This document shows, in pieces, positions 43,435 through 55,005 of a DNA stretch of 64,000 nucleotides. Origin of the DNA: Nostoc sp. ATCC 53789 (GTDB lineage: Bacteria; Cyanobacteriota; Cyanobacteriia; Cyanobacteriales; Nostocaceae); assembly GCF_009873495.1 (NCBI RefSeq), contig NZ_CP046703.1, forward strand, positions 1,984,001 through 2,048,000, given 5' to 3'. Below the pieces are notes generated by a model. That model was given only the letters and a program-made list of their open reading frames with translations. It ran no database searches and was not told the DNA's origin. The position numbers and the translations under genes were made by a program. The stretch's first letter is position 1; each line of letters starts with the position of its first letter.

Positions 43435-45312
43435 TTAACTTGCTAGTGCTTCCTGAATGGCATTGTTGTAAATAACGCGGCCAGGAGTTGTGTATATATA
43501 CTGTGAAAGTACATTGCCCTTAGCGTCTTGTCTGACTCGACGGAACTTATAGAGTAATGTGCGGGTACCATCCTCATTTTCCGTCACTTTCACGGGTTCT
43601 GTATCCGGTTGGTCTGATTCTATTTCGCCGTCAAACCTTACGTAAATATAGGCGTGCAAGTCAATTTGATCTTGCTGGAAAGCCATAATTACATCTTCCA
43701 GCGAAGAAAAGTAATTTCCTGCCCCTTTTGTCGCACCGGGATTTTCTGCAGTTAAATAATAGGCTCCCAATACCATGTCTTGGCTAGGCGTGATGATGGG
43801 TTTACCTGTGGCTGGTGACAAAATATTGTTAGAAGCCAACATCAACAACCGTGCTTCAGCCTGACTTTCTAACGACAACGGGACGTGTACCGCCATTTGG
43901 TCGCCGTCAAAGTCGGCGTTAAATGCTGGACACACCAGAGGATGCAGTTGAATTGCTCTACCTTCTACCAAAATCGGTTCAAAAGACTGAATACCCAAGC
44001 GGTGCAACGTTGGTGCCCGGTTTAGCATTACAGGGTGTCCTTCAATCACCTCTTCCAGCACATCCCAAACACTGGGATCATTGCGGGATATCAGCTTTTT
44101 CGCAGCTTTGATGTTATTTACCATCCCGCTACGAATCAGGCGGTTAATTACAAATGGTTGAAATAGCTCAATTGCCATTTCTCTAGGCAAACCGCACTGG
44201 TGAATTTTCAGCTTTGGCCCGACCACAATTACCGAACGTCCAGAGTAGTCAACCCGTTTACCTAACAAGTTTTGTCGGAAACGTCCTTGCTTACCCTCAA
44301 TAATGTCGGACAAAGATTTCAGGGGTCGATTATTTGCCCCTACAACAGTGCGTCCCCGACGGCCATTGTCAATCAAAGCATCCACTGCTTCTTGCAGCAT
44401 CCGCTTTTCGTTCCGCACAATAATTTCTGGTGCCAAAATTTCTTGCAAGCGTGCCAAACGATTGTTGCGGTTAATTACCCGCCGATACAAATCATTCAAA
44501 TCGCTCGTGGCAAACCGTCCGCCATCTAGCTGCACCATTGGGCGCAAGTCCGGGGGAATCACGGGAATAACTGCCATTACCATCCACTCTGGTTTAGAAC
44601 CAGTGGCGATAAAGTTATCAATCACCCGCAGTCGCTTAATTAGCTTGGCTCTCTTTTGTCCCTTAGCGTTGCCAATTTCTTCGCGTAGGCTTTCGGCTTC
44701 TTGTTCCAAATTGATATCGGCAAGCAAACGCAACAACGCTTCAGCCCCAATACCTACCTCTACGCCTTGCAGCACAGAATCTTCGCTATAAATTTGGTCT
44801 TCTATTTCCAACCACTGATCTTCACTCAGCAGTTGTTTGTAAGTTAAAGTTTCGGCATTACCTGCACTCAGGACAACATAAGAGTTGAAATAGACAATCT
44901 GCTCGACATCCCGCAATGGCATATCCAACAGGATGGAAATATAGCTAGGAATGCCTTTGAGATACCAAACGTGAGCTACTGGTGCGGCGAGTTTAATATA
45001 GCCCATGCGGTGGCGACGCACCCGTGACTCGGTGACTTCTACCCCACAGCGCTCACAAACAATACCTCTATGACGAACTCTTTTATACTTACCACAATGG
45101 CATTCCCAATCTTTCGCTGGGCCAAAAATGCGCTCACAAAATAAGCCATCCATTTCTGGCTTGAGAGTTCGGTAGTTAATCGTCTCTGGCTTGGTAACTT
45201 CACCGACTACTTGACCATTAGGCAATGTTCTTTCGCCCCACTGCCGAATGCGTTCGGGGGAAGCCAAGCCGATTTTTACGTAGTCAAACTGATTAGTTTG
45301 GGCAGGTCTCAT
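43435..45312 (-). CDS. rpoC1: RNA polymerase beta' subunit, N-terminal part (gamma)
   Basis: 625 residues. Zinc site [20 protein letters not shown] near 71-90, clamp and lid, and the catalytic [15 protein letters not shown] block (about 465-480), whose three aspartates bind the active-site magnesium. It is the length normal for cyanobacterial RpoC1. It lies 130 bp downstream of rpoB, the spacer being filled with GGGCATT heptamers, and upstream of rpoC2. Confidence 0.97.
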   Translation of the reverse strand: MRPAQTNQFDYVKIGLASPERIRQWGERTLPNGQVVGEVTKPETINYRTLKPEMDGLFCERIFGPAKDWECHCGKYKRVRHRGIVCERCGVEVTESRVRRHRMGYIKLAAPVAHVWYLKGIPSYISILLDMPLRDVEQIVYFNSYVVLSAGNAETLTYKQLLSEDQWLEIEDQIYSEDSVLQGVEVGIGAEALLRLLADINLEQEAESLREEIGNAKGQKRAKLIKRLRVIDNFIATGSKPEWMVMAVIPVIPPDLRPMVQLDGGRFATSDLNDLYRRVINRNNRLARLQEILAPEIIVRNEKRMLQEAVDALIDNGRRGRTVVGANNRPLKSLSDIIEGKQGRFRQNLLGKRVDYSGRSVIVVGPKLKIHQCGLPREMAIELFQPFVINRLIRSGMVNNIKAAKKLISRNDPSVWDVLEEVIEGHPVMLNRAPTLHRLGIQSFEPILVEGRAIQLHPLVCPAFNADFDGDQMAVHVPLSLESQAEARLLMLASNNILSPATGKPIITPSQDMVLGAYYLTAENPGATKGAGNYFSSLEDVIMAFQQDQIDLHAYIYVRFDGEIESDQPDTEPVKVTENEDGTRTLLYKFRRVRQDAKGNVLSQYIYTTPGRVIYNNAIQEALAS

Positions 45313-45442
45313 ACTTAAGTGCTGAGTTTCGAGTTATGAGTTTTGAGTATATTTAGTTTTACAACATTGGGAACGGGGCATTGGGCATTGGGCATTGGGC
45401 ATTTTTCCCATTCCCTATGCCCGATGCCCAATTCGCTAATTC

Positions 45443-48400
45443 TTATTCGTCATCTTCCAGCGATTCGCGGGAAAGAGATTCATAAGTTGGTCGAGGAGGT
45501 GTGCGACGGGCTGATTGGTCTGCCATCAAATCGACTTCTACATCTAGGGAACTGCCGTCTGCTTGGGTTTCTACCTTGTGTACAGCAATATCCAACCCTA
45601 ATGATTGCAACTCGCGCATTAGCACCTTAAAGGATTCTGGGGTTCCAGGTCTAGGAATTGCCTTACCTTTAACGATCGCATTTAACGCTTCATTCCGTCC
45701 TTGCATATCGTCAGATTTAACTGTCAGCAATTCCTGTAAGGTGTAAGCTGCACCAAAGGCTTCCAATGCCCACACTTCCATTTCTCCAAACCGTTGACCA
45801 CCTTGTTGTGCTTTACCACCCAAGGGTTGCTGAGTCACCAGCGAGTATGGGCCTGTAGAACGGGCGTGAATCTTATCATCCACCAAATGCACCAGTTTCA
45901 GCATATAAGCCACACCGATGGTAATTGCTCGGTCAAAGGGTTCGCCTGTACGACCGTCATATACCATGATTTTGCCTGGGTTATCTGGGTTATATACCCA
46001 GTCTTTCCCTGTTTCGTCTCGTGCTTCTTGCAATTTGCCATGCACGATTCGGCGGGATGTCTCTTCACCGTACATTTCATCAAAGGGAGTAATCTTAAAT
46101 CGGACTCCCAAGGTCTGACCAGCCCAACCCAAGAGGCATTCAAATACTTGTCCGACGTTCATCCGACTGGGTACACCCAAGGGGTTAAGTACAATGTCCA
46201 CTGGTGAACCATCGGGTAAATAAGGCATATCTTCTGCTGGTAATATCCGAGAAATAATCCCTTTATTACCGTGCCGTCCTGCCATTTTGTCGCCAACTTG
46301 GATTTTGCGTTTTTGGGCAACGTACACCCGGACTACCATATTGGCTCCTGGTGGCAGTTCATCGCCTTGTTCACGAGTAAACAAGCGCACATCAACTACG
46401 CGACCTTTTTCACCGTTAGGGACTCGCAGGGAATTGTCGCGCACATCCCGCGCTTTTTCACCGAAAATCGCCCGCAATAGTTTTTCTTCTGGTGGTTGGT
46501 CAGATTCACCTTTGGGTGTTACCTTACCCACCAAGATATCTCCAGCTTCTACCCATGCCCCTATACGAATGATTCCCTGTTCATCCAATTGGCGCAAGGC
46601 ATCTTCCCCGACGTTGGGAATTTCTCTGGTAATTTCTTCTGGCCCCAGTTTTGTCTGTCTAGCTTCAATTTCATATTTTTCAATGTGAATTGAGGTGTAG
46701 ACATCATCCTGCACCAGTCTTTCAGAGATTAAAATTGCGTCCTCGTAGTTGTAGCCTTCCCAAGGCATGTAGGCAACGACGATATTTTGTCCTAGCGCCA
46801 ATTCACCGCCTTCGGTGGAGGAGCCGTCAGCCAATACCTGACCAGCAACAACCCGTTCACCAATGCGGACGAGAGGTTTTTGATTTAAACAGGTGTCTTG
46901 GTTTGAGCGTTGGTACTTGGAAAGGGTGTATCTAATTTCGGAGGTGTTAGGTTTAGGACGGACGCGAATTTCTGTAGCATCCACATAAGTAACATCGCCA
47001 TCGGTACGCGATACAACCACCATCCCGGAGTCTCTTGCTCCTTGCGCTTCCAAACCAGTACCCACTAGAGGACGCTCTGGCTTGAGCAGAGGTACTGCTT
47101 GCCGTTGCATGTTCGACCCCATCAGCGCTCGGTTAGCGTCATCATGCTCCAAGAAGGGAATCATGCTGGTTGCTACCGACACAATCTGTACGGGAGATAC
47201 TGCTACGTAGTCCACCTGTTCTGGTGTTGTGGTGGAAAATTCTTGACGATAACGGACTGGCACTAGTGGGCCAATAATGTGCCCAGTTTCATCTACAGGA
47301 ATATCCCCAGGAGCAACCCGTAGATCGTCTTCTTCATCGGCTGTCATGTAGGCTGGAGGCAAGTCAAATCTGACTCGTCCATTTTCCACAGGTCTAAATG
47401 GCGTTTCGAGGAAGCCGTACAGGTTAACCCGCGCATGGGTTGCTAAGGAGCCAATCAATCCGGCGTTGGGGCCTTCTGGTGTCTCAATGGGGCAAATACG
47501 CCCATAGTGACTAGGGTGAATATCCCGCACGGCAAAACCGGCGCGTTCGCGGGTTAAACCACCAGGGCCAAGGGCGCTCAGACGGCGTTTGTGGGTCAGT
47601 TCTGCCAGAGGATTGGTTTGATCCATGAACTGACTTAACTGGCTGGAACCAAAGAATTCTTTAATTGCTGCTACCAATGGTTTGGGGTTCACCAAGGAAG
47701 CAGGGGTTAGCACTTCGGCATCGGATACGGTCATCCGTTCCCGAATGATTCTCTCTAGGCGGTTTAAGCCTACTCTTACTTGGTTTTGCAGCAATTCACC
47801 GACGCTTCTAACTCGACGGTTCCCTAAGTGGTCAATGTCATCGATGTTACCGATGTCATACTCTAGGTTAATTAGGTAATCTACGGCTGCCAAAATATCG
47901 CCAGCAGTCAACACCCGCATGGTGTCTGGGACTGAAAGACGCAATTTCTTGTTGAGTTTGTACCGTCCAACGCGACCAAGGTCATAACGTTTCGGGTCAA
48001 AGAAACGAGAATCTAAGAGTTGTTGTCCACCTAAGACCGTGGGTGGTTCACCGGGACGCAGTTTCCGATATAACTCCATCAGGGCTTCTTCTTCAGAAAA
48101 TTGCCCTTCTTTTTCGATGGTTTTTTGGAAATATTCGGGGTGGCGTAAAGCGTCAAAGATTTCGTTGTCTGATAACCCTAAAGCTTTTAGTAGTACCTGC
48201 GCTGAGAGTTTGCGGGTTTTGTCGATACGTACCCACACCAAATCGTTACGGTCTGTTTCAAATTTCAGCCATGCTCCCCGGTTAGGAATTAAGCTAGCTG
48301 AATAAGTACGTCGCCCGTTTTTGTCGATTTCTGATTTGTAATAAACGCCTGGCGATCGCACGATTTGGTTGACAATTACCCGTTCGGCTCCGTTAATAAT

Positions 48401-48742
48401 GAACGTGCCGCGATCGGTCATCAAAGGCAAGTCACCAATGAATACCTCTTGCTCTTTGATTTCCCCGGTTTCCTTATTAATCAACCGTGTGGGAACATAC
48501 ATTTGGACGGCATAAGTACTATCCCGCCGCTTGGCTTCTTCGACGCTATACTTTGGCTCTTTGAGTTTGTAGTTATGACCCAAAAAGTGCAATTCTAATT
48601 TGCCCGTATAATCTGTAATAGGACTAAAGGAGTTAAGTTCTTCTATCAGCCCTTCTTCCAAAAACCAGCGAAAGCTCGATCGCTGGATTTCAATCAAGTC
48701 GGGCAACAGAAAGGCGGGTTCCATGTATGTTTCTTTAGTCAT
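45443..48742 (-). CDS. rpoB: RNA polymerase beta subunit
   Basis: 1099 residues from the ATG at 48742, giving [20 protein letters not shown], the usual cyanobacterial start. It is preceded on the minus strand by the ribosome site AGGAAGAGG. An in-frame ATG at 48844 would add 34 basic residues not typical of the family. Landmarks: [20 protein letters not shown] and [11 protein letters not shown] (rifampicin region, apparently wild type), [33 protein letters not shown] and a C-terminal [20 protein letters not shown]. The spacer upstream to tatD is about 750 bp, so a separate promoter for rpoB-rpoC1-rpoC2 is likely there. Confidence 0.96.
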   Translation of the reverse strand: MTKETYMEPAFLLPDLIEIQRSSFRWFLEEGLIEELNSFSPITDYTGKLELHFLGHNYKLKEPKYSVEEAKRRDSTYAVQMYVPTRLINKETGEIKEQEVFIGDLPLMTDRGTFIINGAERVIVNQIVRSPGVYYKSEIDKNGRRTYSASLIPNRGAWLKFETDRNDLVWVRIDKTRKLSAQVLLKALGLSDNEIFDALRHPEYFQKTIEKEGQFSEEEALMELYRKLRPGEPPTVLGGQQLLDSRFFDPKRYDLGRVGRYKLNKKLRLSVPDTMRVLTAGDILAAVDYLINLEYDIGNIDDIDHLGNRRVRSVGELLQNQVRVGLNRLERIIRERMTVSDAEVLTPASLVNPKPLVAAIKEFFGSSQLSQFMDQTNPLAELTHKRRLSALGPGGLTRERAGFAVRDIHPSHYGRICPIETPEGPNAGLIGSLATHARVNLYGFLETPFRPVENGRVRFDLPPAYMTADEEDDLRVAPGDIPVDETGHIIGPLVPVRYRQEFSTTTPEQVDYVAVSPVQIVSVATSMIPFLEHDDANRALMGSNMQRQAVPLLKPERPLVGTGLEAQGARDSGMVVVSRTDGDVTYVDATEIRVRPKPNTSEIRYTLSKYQRSNQDTCLNQKPLVRIGERVVAGQVLADGSSTEGGELALGQNIVVAYMPWEGYNYEDAILISERLVQDDVYTSIHIEKYEIEARQTKLGPEEITREIPNVGEDALRQLDEQGIIRIGAWVEAGDILVGKVTPKGESDQPPEEKLLRAIFGEKARDVRDNSLRVPNGEKGRVVDVRLFTREQGDELPPGANMVVRVYVAQKRKIQVGDKMAGRHGNKGIISRILPAEDMPYLPDGSPVDIVLNPLGVPSRMNVGQVFECLLGWAGQTLGVRFKITPFDEMYGEETSRRIVHGKLQEARDETGKDWVYNPDNPGKIMVYDGRTGEPFDRAITIGVAYMLKLVHLVDDKIHARSTGPYSLVTQQPLGGKAQQGGQRFGEMEVWALEAFGAAYTLQELLTVKSDDMQGRNEALNAIVKGKAIPRPGTPESFKVLMRELQSLGLDIAVHKVETQADGSSLDVEVDLMADQSARRTPPRPTYESLSRESLEDDE

Positions 48743-49492
48743 GCCTCTTCCTTTGTCAACCTGGTAAAATTTTCCCTTGGACACTGCTGTTTTACGCTTC
48801 CCACTGCTAGTCAGTGTCCTTAGTTGTTTGGGAACTTTTGACACACTTGCTATTTACAGGTGTGGGCAAACGCAGCGATTAAAGCTGGAATGAGCAATTT
48901 GGACAAGGGTATAATTGCCCCTAATCGGGTACTTAGACACCAAAAACTCACTATAGTCTTGATTTAAGAAGAATATACAGTTGAGATATTCCTGAGTTTT
49001 ATCTACGTTCTTCATTTCCCCTCCAAAAAGCGCGTTAATTTGCTGACGCAGCTCTAGACGGTGTGTTTTAAATCCACCCGGCTATTTATACTCTCAGTGA
49101 TATCTTAGATATCCTAAGACTGAGGGAACGATCCGCACCTTGTCGGTTTTGAATCAGAATTACTTCGTTTTGCTGGATTGTACTCACAAGGCAATTTCGT
49201 TTAAGGATTTTGTATAGGTTAAATACACAGAAGCCGATGTTGTGCAAAATAAAGTCTAGCTCAACCTGGTTTGGCACGGTTAGTCATGTGTGGAGAGCAT
49301 CCGCTTGTAGAGATTTGGAGGATGGCCAAGCCGATAACATCATTTGAAAATTAGGCTCAGAAATTTTAGGTTCCTTCCTTTATCATTATGGCGCACGCAA
49401 AATGTTTTTGAGGGAATAATATTAGCATATTTTTGTCCCCCTAGAGTTTTATTTTTTTAGCACAACTGAATAAAAGTGATTAAAGCCCACTT
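48743..49492. other. 750-bp leader region upstream of rpoB
   Basis: Expected to hold the rpoBC promoter and leader. A 63-codon minus-strand frame at 49086-49277 (VELDFILHNIGFCVFNLYKI) has a transposase-tail flavour but no start support, and I leave it uncalled. I see no clear ribosomal-leader hairpin. A T-rich stretch lies at 49427-49460, just past the tatD stop. Confidence 0.4.
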
Positions 49493-50278
49493 TTATATTG
49501 ACAGACCAAATAATTCACAGGCGTTTTGGGTGGTTTGATGGGCGATCGCTTCTACCGTTTCTTGACGCAGTTTCGCTACTTGCTCGGCTACATAAAGCAC
49601 GTAGGCGGGCTCATTACGCCTTTGTCCCCGTTTAGGAACTGGGGCGAGAAATGGGCAGTCTGTTTCAATCAGTAGGCGATCGCTACTCACCATCGCAGCT
49701 GATGATTGGATCGCTTTGGCATTTTTGAACGTTACCGTCCCGCTAAAGCTGATGTAGAAGCCTAAATCGAGAAACCATTGGGTTTCTTCTGGCGTTCCTC
49801 CCCAGCAATGCATAACACCGCGCACTCTTTCTCCCTTAAGTTCCCGCCATTTTTGCAACACTTCTCTGGTTGCTACAGCAGCATCACGGCAGTGGATAAT
49901 TACTGGTAAATTGAGCTCAGATGCGATCGCTAGCTGTGACTCAAATACCAAAAGCTGATGCTCATAGTTATCAGCTTTGTAAAAATCCAGCCCCATTTCC
50001 CCAATTGCTACCACATTCGAGTCAGAACTAGCTAAAGTTTTGATTGTCTCGGCTGTTTCGCTATTCCATTTCTCAGCATCTAGAGGATGTAATCCCACGG
50101 CAAAGCTGATTTCAGGAAACTGGTGTGCTATGGATTGAATGGTGGAAAACTCACCTGGGTGAACACAGGAATGTACTAAACGCACTACTCCTGCTTCTTG
50201 CCACCGCGATCGCACTGTTGCTAAATCCGGCTGAAAAGTATCAAAGTTGAGATGAACGTGCGTGTCTATCAGTTGCAT
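49493..50278 (-). CDS. tatD: TatD-family metal-dependent hydrolase/DNase
   Basis: 261-residue TIM-barrel protein. The metal ligands are all present: H7/H9 in DTHVHLNF, Glu in [10 protein letters not shown] (about 93), His in VIIHCRDA, His in GVMHCWGG, Asp in LIETDCPFL (about 203). TatD enzymes are 3'-5' exonucleases/deacylases acting on DNA and peptidyl-type substrates. Position between rpsT and rpoB on the same strand is the conserved cyanobacterial order. Confidence 0.92.
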   Translation of the reverse strand: MQLIDTHVHLNFDTFQPDLATVRSRWQEAGVVRLVHSCVHPGEFSTIQSIAHQFPEISFAVGLHPLDAEKWNSETAETIKTLASSDSNVVAIGEMGLDFYKADNYEHQLLVFESQLAIASELNLPVIIHCRDAAVATREVLQKWRELKGERVRGVMHCWGGTPEETQWFLDLGFYISFSGTVTFKNAKAIQSSAAMVSSDRLLIETDCPFLAPVPKRGQRRNEPAYVLYVAEQVAKLRQETVEAIAHQTTQNACELFGLSI

Positions 50279-50528
50279 TCTTTGTCATTAGTCATGAAAT
50301 TGTTAGCCCCGATCGCGACTAAGGACAAATCATCCTTCGGGTAAATCTTTTTCCTGTGGTAGCCACTAAGCGATCACCAAATTTTCCAAGAGGGAACGCC
50401 ACTTGTTTTAATTGGCATAAACAAAACCAGTTACTCATGGTGCAACCCTGCTGTAGAAGGGTTAAAAGGCACAGAGTAAATTGGTGTGTGTGTGGAAACC
50501 CTCAAGATTACACTAACTTCAAATGAGC

Positions 50529-50549
50529 AACTGGCGTTTTACGCCAGTT
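50529..50549 (-). terminator. Hairpin downstream of rpsT
   Basis: AACTGGCGT (50529-50537) pairs with ACGCCAGTT (50541-50549) around a three-base loop, about 75 bases past the rpsT stop. There is no clear U tract, so it may be a partial terminator that lets some transcription reach tatD. Confidence 0.45.
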
Positions 50550-50623
50550 AATTACTACAGCTTTCAGAAAATTTGTAACCTAGTGACTCACTCAGTTAAA
50601 AGATCGCATTAGCTCAACAATGA

Positions 50624-50926
50624 CTATTCAGCTACTGTTGTTTGAGTGATGGGCTTTAGTTTATGAGCCAATCTTGACTTTTTCCTTGCCCCATTGTTGG
50701 GGTGAAGGACACCCCGTTTGACTGCTTTATCGATTTTGCCGTAAGCTTCGGATAACCGAGCCTGTGCTTCTTCTTGTAATTCTGGGGTAGGATTAGCTGC
50801 ATAGACAGCTACAGCATTAGAGTATTTCTTCATCAGCGTCTTGACTGCTGATTTGTAAGCTTTGTTACGCAGTCGGTTACGTTCTGCGATTTGGGCACGC
50901 TTGAGAGCAGACTTTGTATTCGCCAC
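50624..50926 (-). CDS. rpsT: 30S ribosomal protein S20
   Basis: 100 residues from the GTG at 50926: (M)[20 protein letters not shown], the invariant S20 start; an upstream in-frame ATG at 50959 would add 11 hydrophobic residues foreign to S20. The rest, [15 protein letters not shown] and [20 protein letters not shown], is standard. S20 binds 16S rRNA early in 30S assembly. It is the first gene of the rpsT-tatD-rpoBC1C2 block; 345 bp of mostly featureless DNA, with the hairpin at 50529, separates it from tatD. Confidence 0.96.
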   Translation of the reverse strand: MANTKSALKRAQIAERNRLRNKAYKSAVKTLMKKYSNAVAVYAANPTPELQEEAQARLSEAYGKIDKAVKRGVLHPNNGARKKSRLAHKLKPITQTTVAE

Positions 50927-51648
50927 AGTCAATTCCAAAAATACTATTAATATGTACACACACTACTAGACTTACTAATATAGCATCCAAATTGCCAATG
51001 TTATAATTTCCTAAAAAAATCTGCCATTGGACAATAGTTCTTCTTCCCCTGCTTTCTAAAAATCTCTTCAGTCCGCAATTGAGTGTGTCGTCAATTTAGG
51101 AAATGCGTTAAAATAAGCCATATCAAATAAAACTGTTATCCTAACTCACCACTACCTGAGAAAGCGATGTGATTGCCAATGTAATATTTCCTAGATTTTA
51201 GTATCTATTATCACAGGCAAAGAACTGTAAACAGCTAAATTTCAGGGTTATCAAAGTATAGAAGCGATACTATATCGTGTCTGTACAAATGTAAACTACT
51301 GAGAAGTTAGGAAAATAAGTAAAAATTATACTCAGACCCTACCCCCTGTAAATCTAGGGGATTGGATGTGCAAACACACCACCTGCACCCCGCAAGGAGT
51401 GAGGGAAAGGGCATAAGGGTAATGGGAAATGGCACACCCACATCCTGCCGCTATCCTGCTAAGGGTTGTCGGACTGAGCAATTAAGTCGCCTTCTCAAGC
51501 AAACCATCTGCTGGCAACCTTGAGAGTATCAAAAAAATCCAGGTTAAGCTAGAGAAGAGAATTAGAGTCAGCTTGCACACCCCAGTGGGTCAAGAGCAAT
51601 ACTAAATCTCAGGTGTGAATATTATAATTTTGGCATTGTCCTTACTCC
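50927..51648. other. 722-bp gene-free divergent region between rpsT and hisD
   Basis: Contains the rpsT and hisD promoters. The first half is AT-rich. From about 51340 the DNA is GC-richer and structured: CCCCTGTAAATCTAGGGG is a small hairpin (51350-51362 area), and TCTCAAG (51493-51499) pairs with CTTGAGA (51519-51525). That change in composition is unusual for a spacer here and could mark a small RNA, but I recognise no family. Confidence 0.4.
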
Positions 51649-52950
51649 ATGCTGCGAATCATTACTCAGCAGGCAGACGTTAGAGCAGAACTGCAACGGA
51701 TCTGCGATCGCACCCATGACGAACAGGTGCTTCACAAAGAAGCAACGGTGCGGGAAGTTTTGCAAGCAGTGAAGCGCCAAGGCGATAAAGCTGTATTGCA
51801 TTACACAGCCGAATTTGACAAACAAACCCTGAAAGCAGAAGAACTCCGAGTTACAGGCTCGGAACTAGATGCAGCCTATCAGCAGGTGTCAAAGGAGTTT
51901 TTGGGCGCAGTTCGGCTAGCTTGCCGCCAAATTGAAGCGTTTCATCGTCAGCGAGTACCAAAAAGCTGGGTACACTTTGGCGACGATGAAGTAGTACTGG
52001 GCAAACGCTACACCCCTGTAGATCGAGCGGGGCTGTATGTGCCCGGTGGCCGCGCCGCCTATCCTAGTACAGTGCTGATGAATGCAATTCCCGCTCATGT
52101 CGCTGCTGTACCTCATATAGTGATGGTGACACCACCAGGCCCAGGGGGTGTAATTAACCCAGCAGTCTTAGTAGCTGCCCAAGAAGCAGGAGTGCAAGAA
52201 ATTTATCGTATTGGGGGCGCACAAGCGATCGCTGCTTTAGCCTATGGCACAGAAACAATTCCGAAAGTGAATGTGATTACTGGCCCCGGTAACATTTATG
52301 TCACCCTTGCGAAAAAACTTGTATATGGCACCGTCGGTATTGATTCTTTGGCAGGCCCCAGCGAAGTGCTGGTGATTGCCGATGAAAGCGCAAATCCGGT
52401 GCATGTAGCTGCTGACTTGCTAGCCCAAGCCGAACACGATCCAATGGCGGCAGCAATCTTGCTGACGACAGATGCGGCTTTGGCGAAAAACGTGCAAGTA
52501 GCCTTGGAAAGACAGCTAGTGGATCATCCACGGCGAATAGACACAGAAAAAGCGATCGCTCATTATGGGTTGATTGTTCTTGTGGAATCGCTCCAAGCAG
52601 CAGCAGAACTCTCAAATGAATTTGCCCCTGAACACCTGGAATTAGAAGTAAAAGACCCTTGGGCACTCCTACCACAGATTCGCCACGCTGGGGCAATCTT
52701 TTTGGGTTACTCCACACCAGAAGCTGTAGGAGACTATTTGGCAGGGCCTAACCACACCTTGCCAACTTCTGGCGCTGCCCGCTATGCTTCGGCGTTAGGG
52801 GTTGAAACTTTCCTCAAACATTCCAGTATTATTCAATACTCCCAAACTGCGCTGCAAAATGTGGCTGGTGCTATTGATGTGCTAGCAACAGCAGAAGGTT
52901 TACCTTCTCATGCTGATTCAGTCCGCCGCCGAATTCAGCAAGAGGAGTGA
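51649..52950 (+). CDS. hisD: Histidinol dehydrogenase
   Basis: 433 residues. Catalyses the last two oxidations of histidine synthesis, histidinol to histidine, with NAD and zinc. It shows the glycine-rich VDRAGLYVPGGRAAYPSTVL, YRIGGAQAIAALAYGT, the signature GPGNIYVTLAKKLVYGTVGI, AGPSEVLVIAD and the catalytic Glu-His pair in EFAPEHLELEV. The family's normal length and unbroken. It is monocistronic, with a 345-bp spacer after it containing two hairpins. Confidence 0.96.
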   Translation: MLRIITQQADVRAELQRICDRTHDEQVLHKEATVREVLQAVKRQGDKAVLHYTAEFDKQTLKAEELRVTGSELDAAYQQVSKEFLGAVRLACRQIEAFHRQRVPKSWVHFGDDEVVLGKRYTPVDRAGLYVPGGRAAYPSTVLMNAIPAHVAAVPHIVMVTPPGPGGVINPAVLVAAQEAGVQEIYRIGGAQAIAALAYGTETIPKVNVITGPGNIYVTLAKKLVYGTVGIDSLAGPSEVLVIADESANPVHVAADLLAQAEHDPMAAAILLTTDAALAKNVQVALERQLVDHPRRIDTEKAIAHYGLIVLVESLQAAAELSNEFAPEHLELEVKDPWALLPQIRHAGAIFLGYSTPEAVGDYLAGPNHTLPTSGAARYASALGVETFLKHSSIIQYSQTALQNVAGAIDVLATAEGLPSHADSVRRRIQQEE

Positions 52951-53295
52951 TTTGGAATGGTTAATTTTGTTTAATACTGTTGACAAAAGTCACTTTTTAG
53001 GTAGCAAATAAAGCATTTGCTACCCTGGTTTCAGGGTTTTGGCGGGCATCTACTAGACATTGCCCGCCTATTGTATTGTAATTACTGATTATGTAGTAAT
53101 CTTTAGTGTGCCCAAATGACTGGCGAAAATATCTTTCTACAATGTACTAGCGTCAAATTTGGGTCAAACCAATTCATCGCATAACCTCGAAAATATATAC
53201 TAAGTAGGCAAATATAAAAATAATTTAGTGTAGCTGCTAACAAGTTTTACTACATACTTATGTAACGGGGTCTACTCTTATAGGAGACGGGAGCG
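52951..53295. other. Spacer with two hairpins after hisD
   Basis: GGTAGCAAAT (53000-53009) with ATTTGCTACC (53015-53024) is a perfect 10-bp stem 50 bp past hisD and a likely terminator. GGCGGGCA (about 53041-53048) pairs with TGCCCGCC (about 53062-53069). The rest is AT-rich promoter-like DNA before the universal stress gene, which has an AGGAGACGGGAG ribosome site. Confidence 0.6.
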
Positions 53296-53721
53296 GTGCT
53301 AAAGAATATTTTGATAGCTCTGGACGGTTCGGAAATGGGAGAACGAGTAATTCAGAGTTTAGATAATTTGGTGTTATCAAAAGATGCCAAGGTTATTCTC
53401 TGTCATGTATTTCCTACACCAGAGTCTGAAATGGAAATACCTGCCGATCGTCCTCAGCCAGAGTCCCCAACATTTTCTTATTTTCAACTGGAAAAACAGC
53501 TGCAATCCTATCAGGAAAAATTATCAGTCCCAAGTGAGTTAGAACTGGTAACTGGCGATCCTGCCGAAGAGATTATTCGTCTTGCCAATATTTACAAAGC
53601 TGACTTAATTATAATTGGTAGTCGGGGATTGATTGGTATGAAGCGAATTGTCCAGCGTTCTGTTAGCAGTCAAGTTGTGGAAGAAGCTAATTGTTCGGTG
53701 TTGGTGGTAAAGCCGAATTAG
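53296..53721 (+). CDS. Universal stress protein (UspA family)
   Basis: 141 residues starting with GTG, supported by AGGAGACGGGAG immediately upstream. The N-terminal strand KNILIALDGSEMGERVI and the C-terminal ATP-loop region LIIIGSRGLIGMKRIVQRSV are those of UspA-type Rossmann domains. The ATP motif GxxG-x9-G(S/T) lacks its last glycine (Q-R-S where G-S is usual), so ATP binding may be reduced. Such proteins accumulate under starvation or oxidative stress. No neighbour suggests a specific role. Confidence 0.88.
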   Translation: MLKNILIALDGSEMGERVIQSLDNLVLSKDAKVILCHVFPTPESEMEIPADRPQPESPTFSYFQLEKQLQSYQEKLSVPSELELVTGDPAEEIIRLANIYKADLIIIGSRGLIGMKRIVQRSVSSQVVEEANCSVLVVKPN

Positions 53722-54328
53722 AATTAGGTAAATTGAAGTATGTGATTTAACTAATCAGAGACTCAATGTAAGTAAGTGGGCGTAAATAATTGTCGTTGAG
53801 ATAAGGCAATAGGCAAGAGGCAATAGGCAACAGGCAACAGTCAAGAAGCCTCTTTGAGTTGTACTGAATGTTTTCAGAAATAAAATTATGAGTCATATAT
53901 ATATGACTGGTGAAGATTGGCGTTTTGGAGTTTATCATCGTGCGAATCGTCAGGTGACTCACAATACGTTCGGTTAAGGCAAGAGACGCGATAAATCGCG
54001 TCTTTGTGATCATAAGGCATGTCATCAAAAAACCTTATCCGAACCATATTGAGGTGACTCAAGACCAGAAACGCTATCAAGTTCCAGAAGATTTATCTGT
54101 CGTGGTAAAAATTATTGTAGGTATTATTTCTACTTCTAGAACTGGGAGCTAGGGACATAGAGACTAAGGAAAGAAGTCGGGGAGCAGACTTGCTGTGAGC
54201 GTAGGCGAACGGTAGCAGGGAGTAAGGGAACAGGGGCAGAATAAAAATTAGCTCTTTCCCCTCTGCTCCCTGCTCTCTTCCCCCCTGCCTCTGTACCCCA
54301 ATTCCCAATTCCTTCACATTCAGTCGAT
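53722..54328. repeat. 607-bp repeat-rich spacer
   Basis: 53802-53868 is a GGCAATAGGCAAGAGG tract, the inverted relative of 924-990. 53984-54003 is the palindrome AGACGCGATAAATCGCGTCT. 54140-54320 holds AGCAGGGAGTAAGGG and CTCTGCTCCCTGCTC runs and CCCAATTCCC heptamers. Short open stretches (53898-53975, 54030-54150) look protein-like in places but are too broken to call. Confidence 0.6.
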
Positions 54329-54715
54329 TCAACGTCCTTGAGTTGCCAGAAATTGACGCAAGCTCAACAAACTCAAGGTTTGACCCAAATTTAAGGGCAA
54401 AAGTGAAACTCCTTCCAAACGGGATTGCACCCAACCTTCTCCCCAATACCATTCATGAAACCCGTCAATACCTCCACTGAGTAGCAAGCGGAGACAGTTG
54501 GATTTTACAACGTCTACTTGATGATGGATTGAGACTGGCCCAGTCCAGGTAGTAAACTGAAATCCCGGAAGTAGTTCTTCTGGCATTCCTGGCGCAAAGC
54601 GTTGTCCTAAGAGCCATTTTTCTAGTTGTACCGGATGCAGCAGACTATCACGAATTGCATCTGTTGGTGCTTCAATTTCGATTCGCAGTTGACTTTGTTG
54701 AAAATTACCTAGCAT
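54329..54715 (-). CDS. SRPBCC-like conserved protein
   Basis: 128 residues from the ATG at 54715 (MLGNFQQSQLRIEIEAPTDA); an ATG at 54778 would add 21 residues but follows CATTAGT heptamers. The content, RDSLLHPVQLEKWLLGQRFA, PGFQFTTWTGPVSIHHQVD, and DGFHEWYWGEGWVQSRLEG, resembles START/SRPBCC ligand-binding proteins, which form a hydrophobic cavity. No catalytic residues are apparent. It is probably restricted to cyanobacteria. It is convergent to nothing nearby and divergent from hslO. Confidence 0.65.
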   Translation of the reverse strand: MLGNFQQSQLRIEIEAPTDAIRDSLLHPVQLEKWLLGQRFAPGMPEELLPGFQFTTWTGPVSIHHQVDVVKSNCLRLLLSGGIDGFHEWYWGEGWVQSRLEGVSLLPLNLGQTLSLLSLRQFLATQGR

Positions 54716-55005
54716 TTTTCTAAGATTGCCTAAAAGTGAGATATCGCTATTTCTAATATTGCAAATAGTCTTTGTCATTAGTCATTAGTCCTTTGTCCTT
54801 TGGAAATAACTAATAACCAATACAACTCTTGGAGAGGCTACGCCCTAAGCGTAGCTATGCGGTAGGCTTTACGACTTCGCTCAGTACAAGTGAGCAATGA
54901 CCAATAACAGCCGTTTATTTACGTGAAACCCCACTACGTTACTTTTCTTGCAGCAGAGAACTTAGAATAGAAAAAGTGAACTTGTTAAGAAATGTAAGGT
55001 TATTC

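Noticed and set aside
49086..49277. 63-codon minus-strand frame upstream of rpoB, possible transposase tail
   Set aside because: Too short, no start support and only a vague resemblance; it lies where the rpoB leader is expected.
53747..54080. Minus-strand frames of 64-93 codons after the universal stress gene
   Set aside because: Cross a palindrome and heptamer repeats; composition unlike protein-coding DNA.
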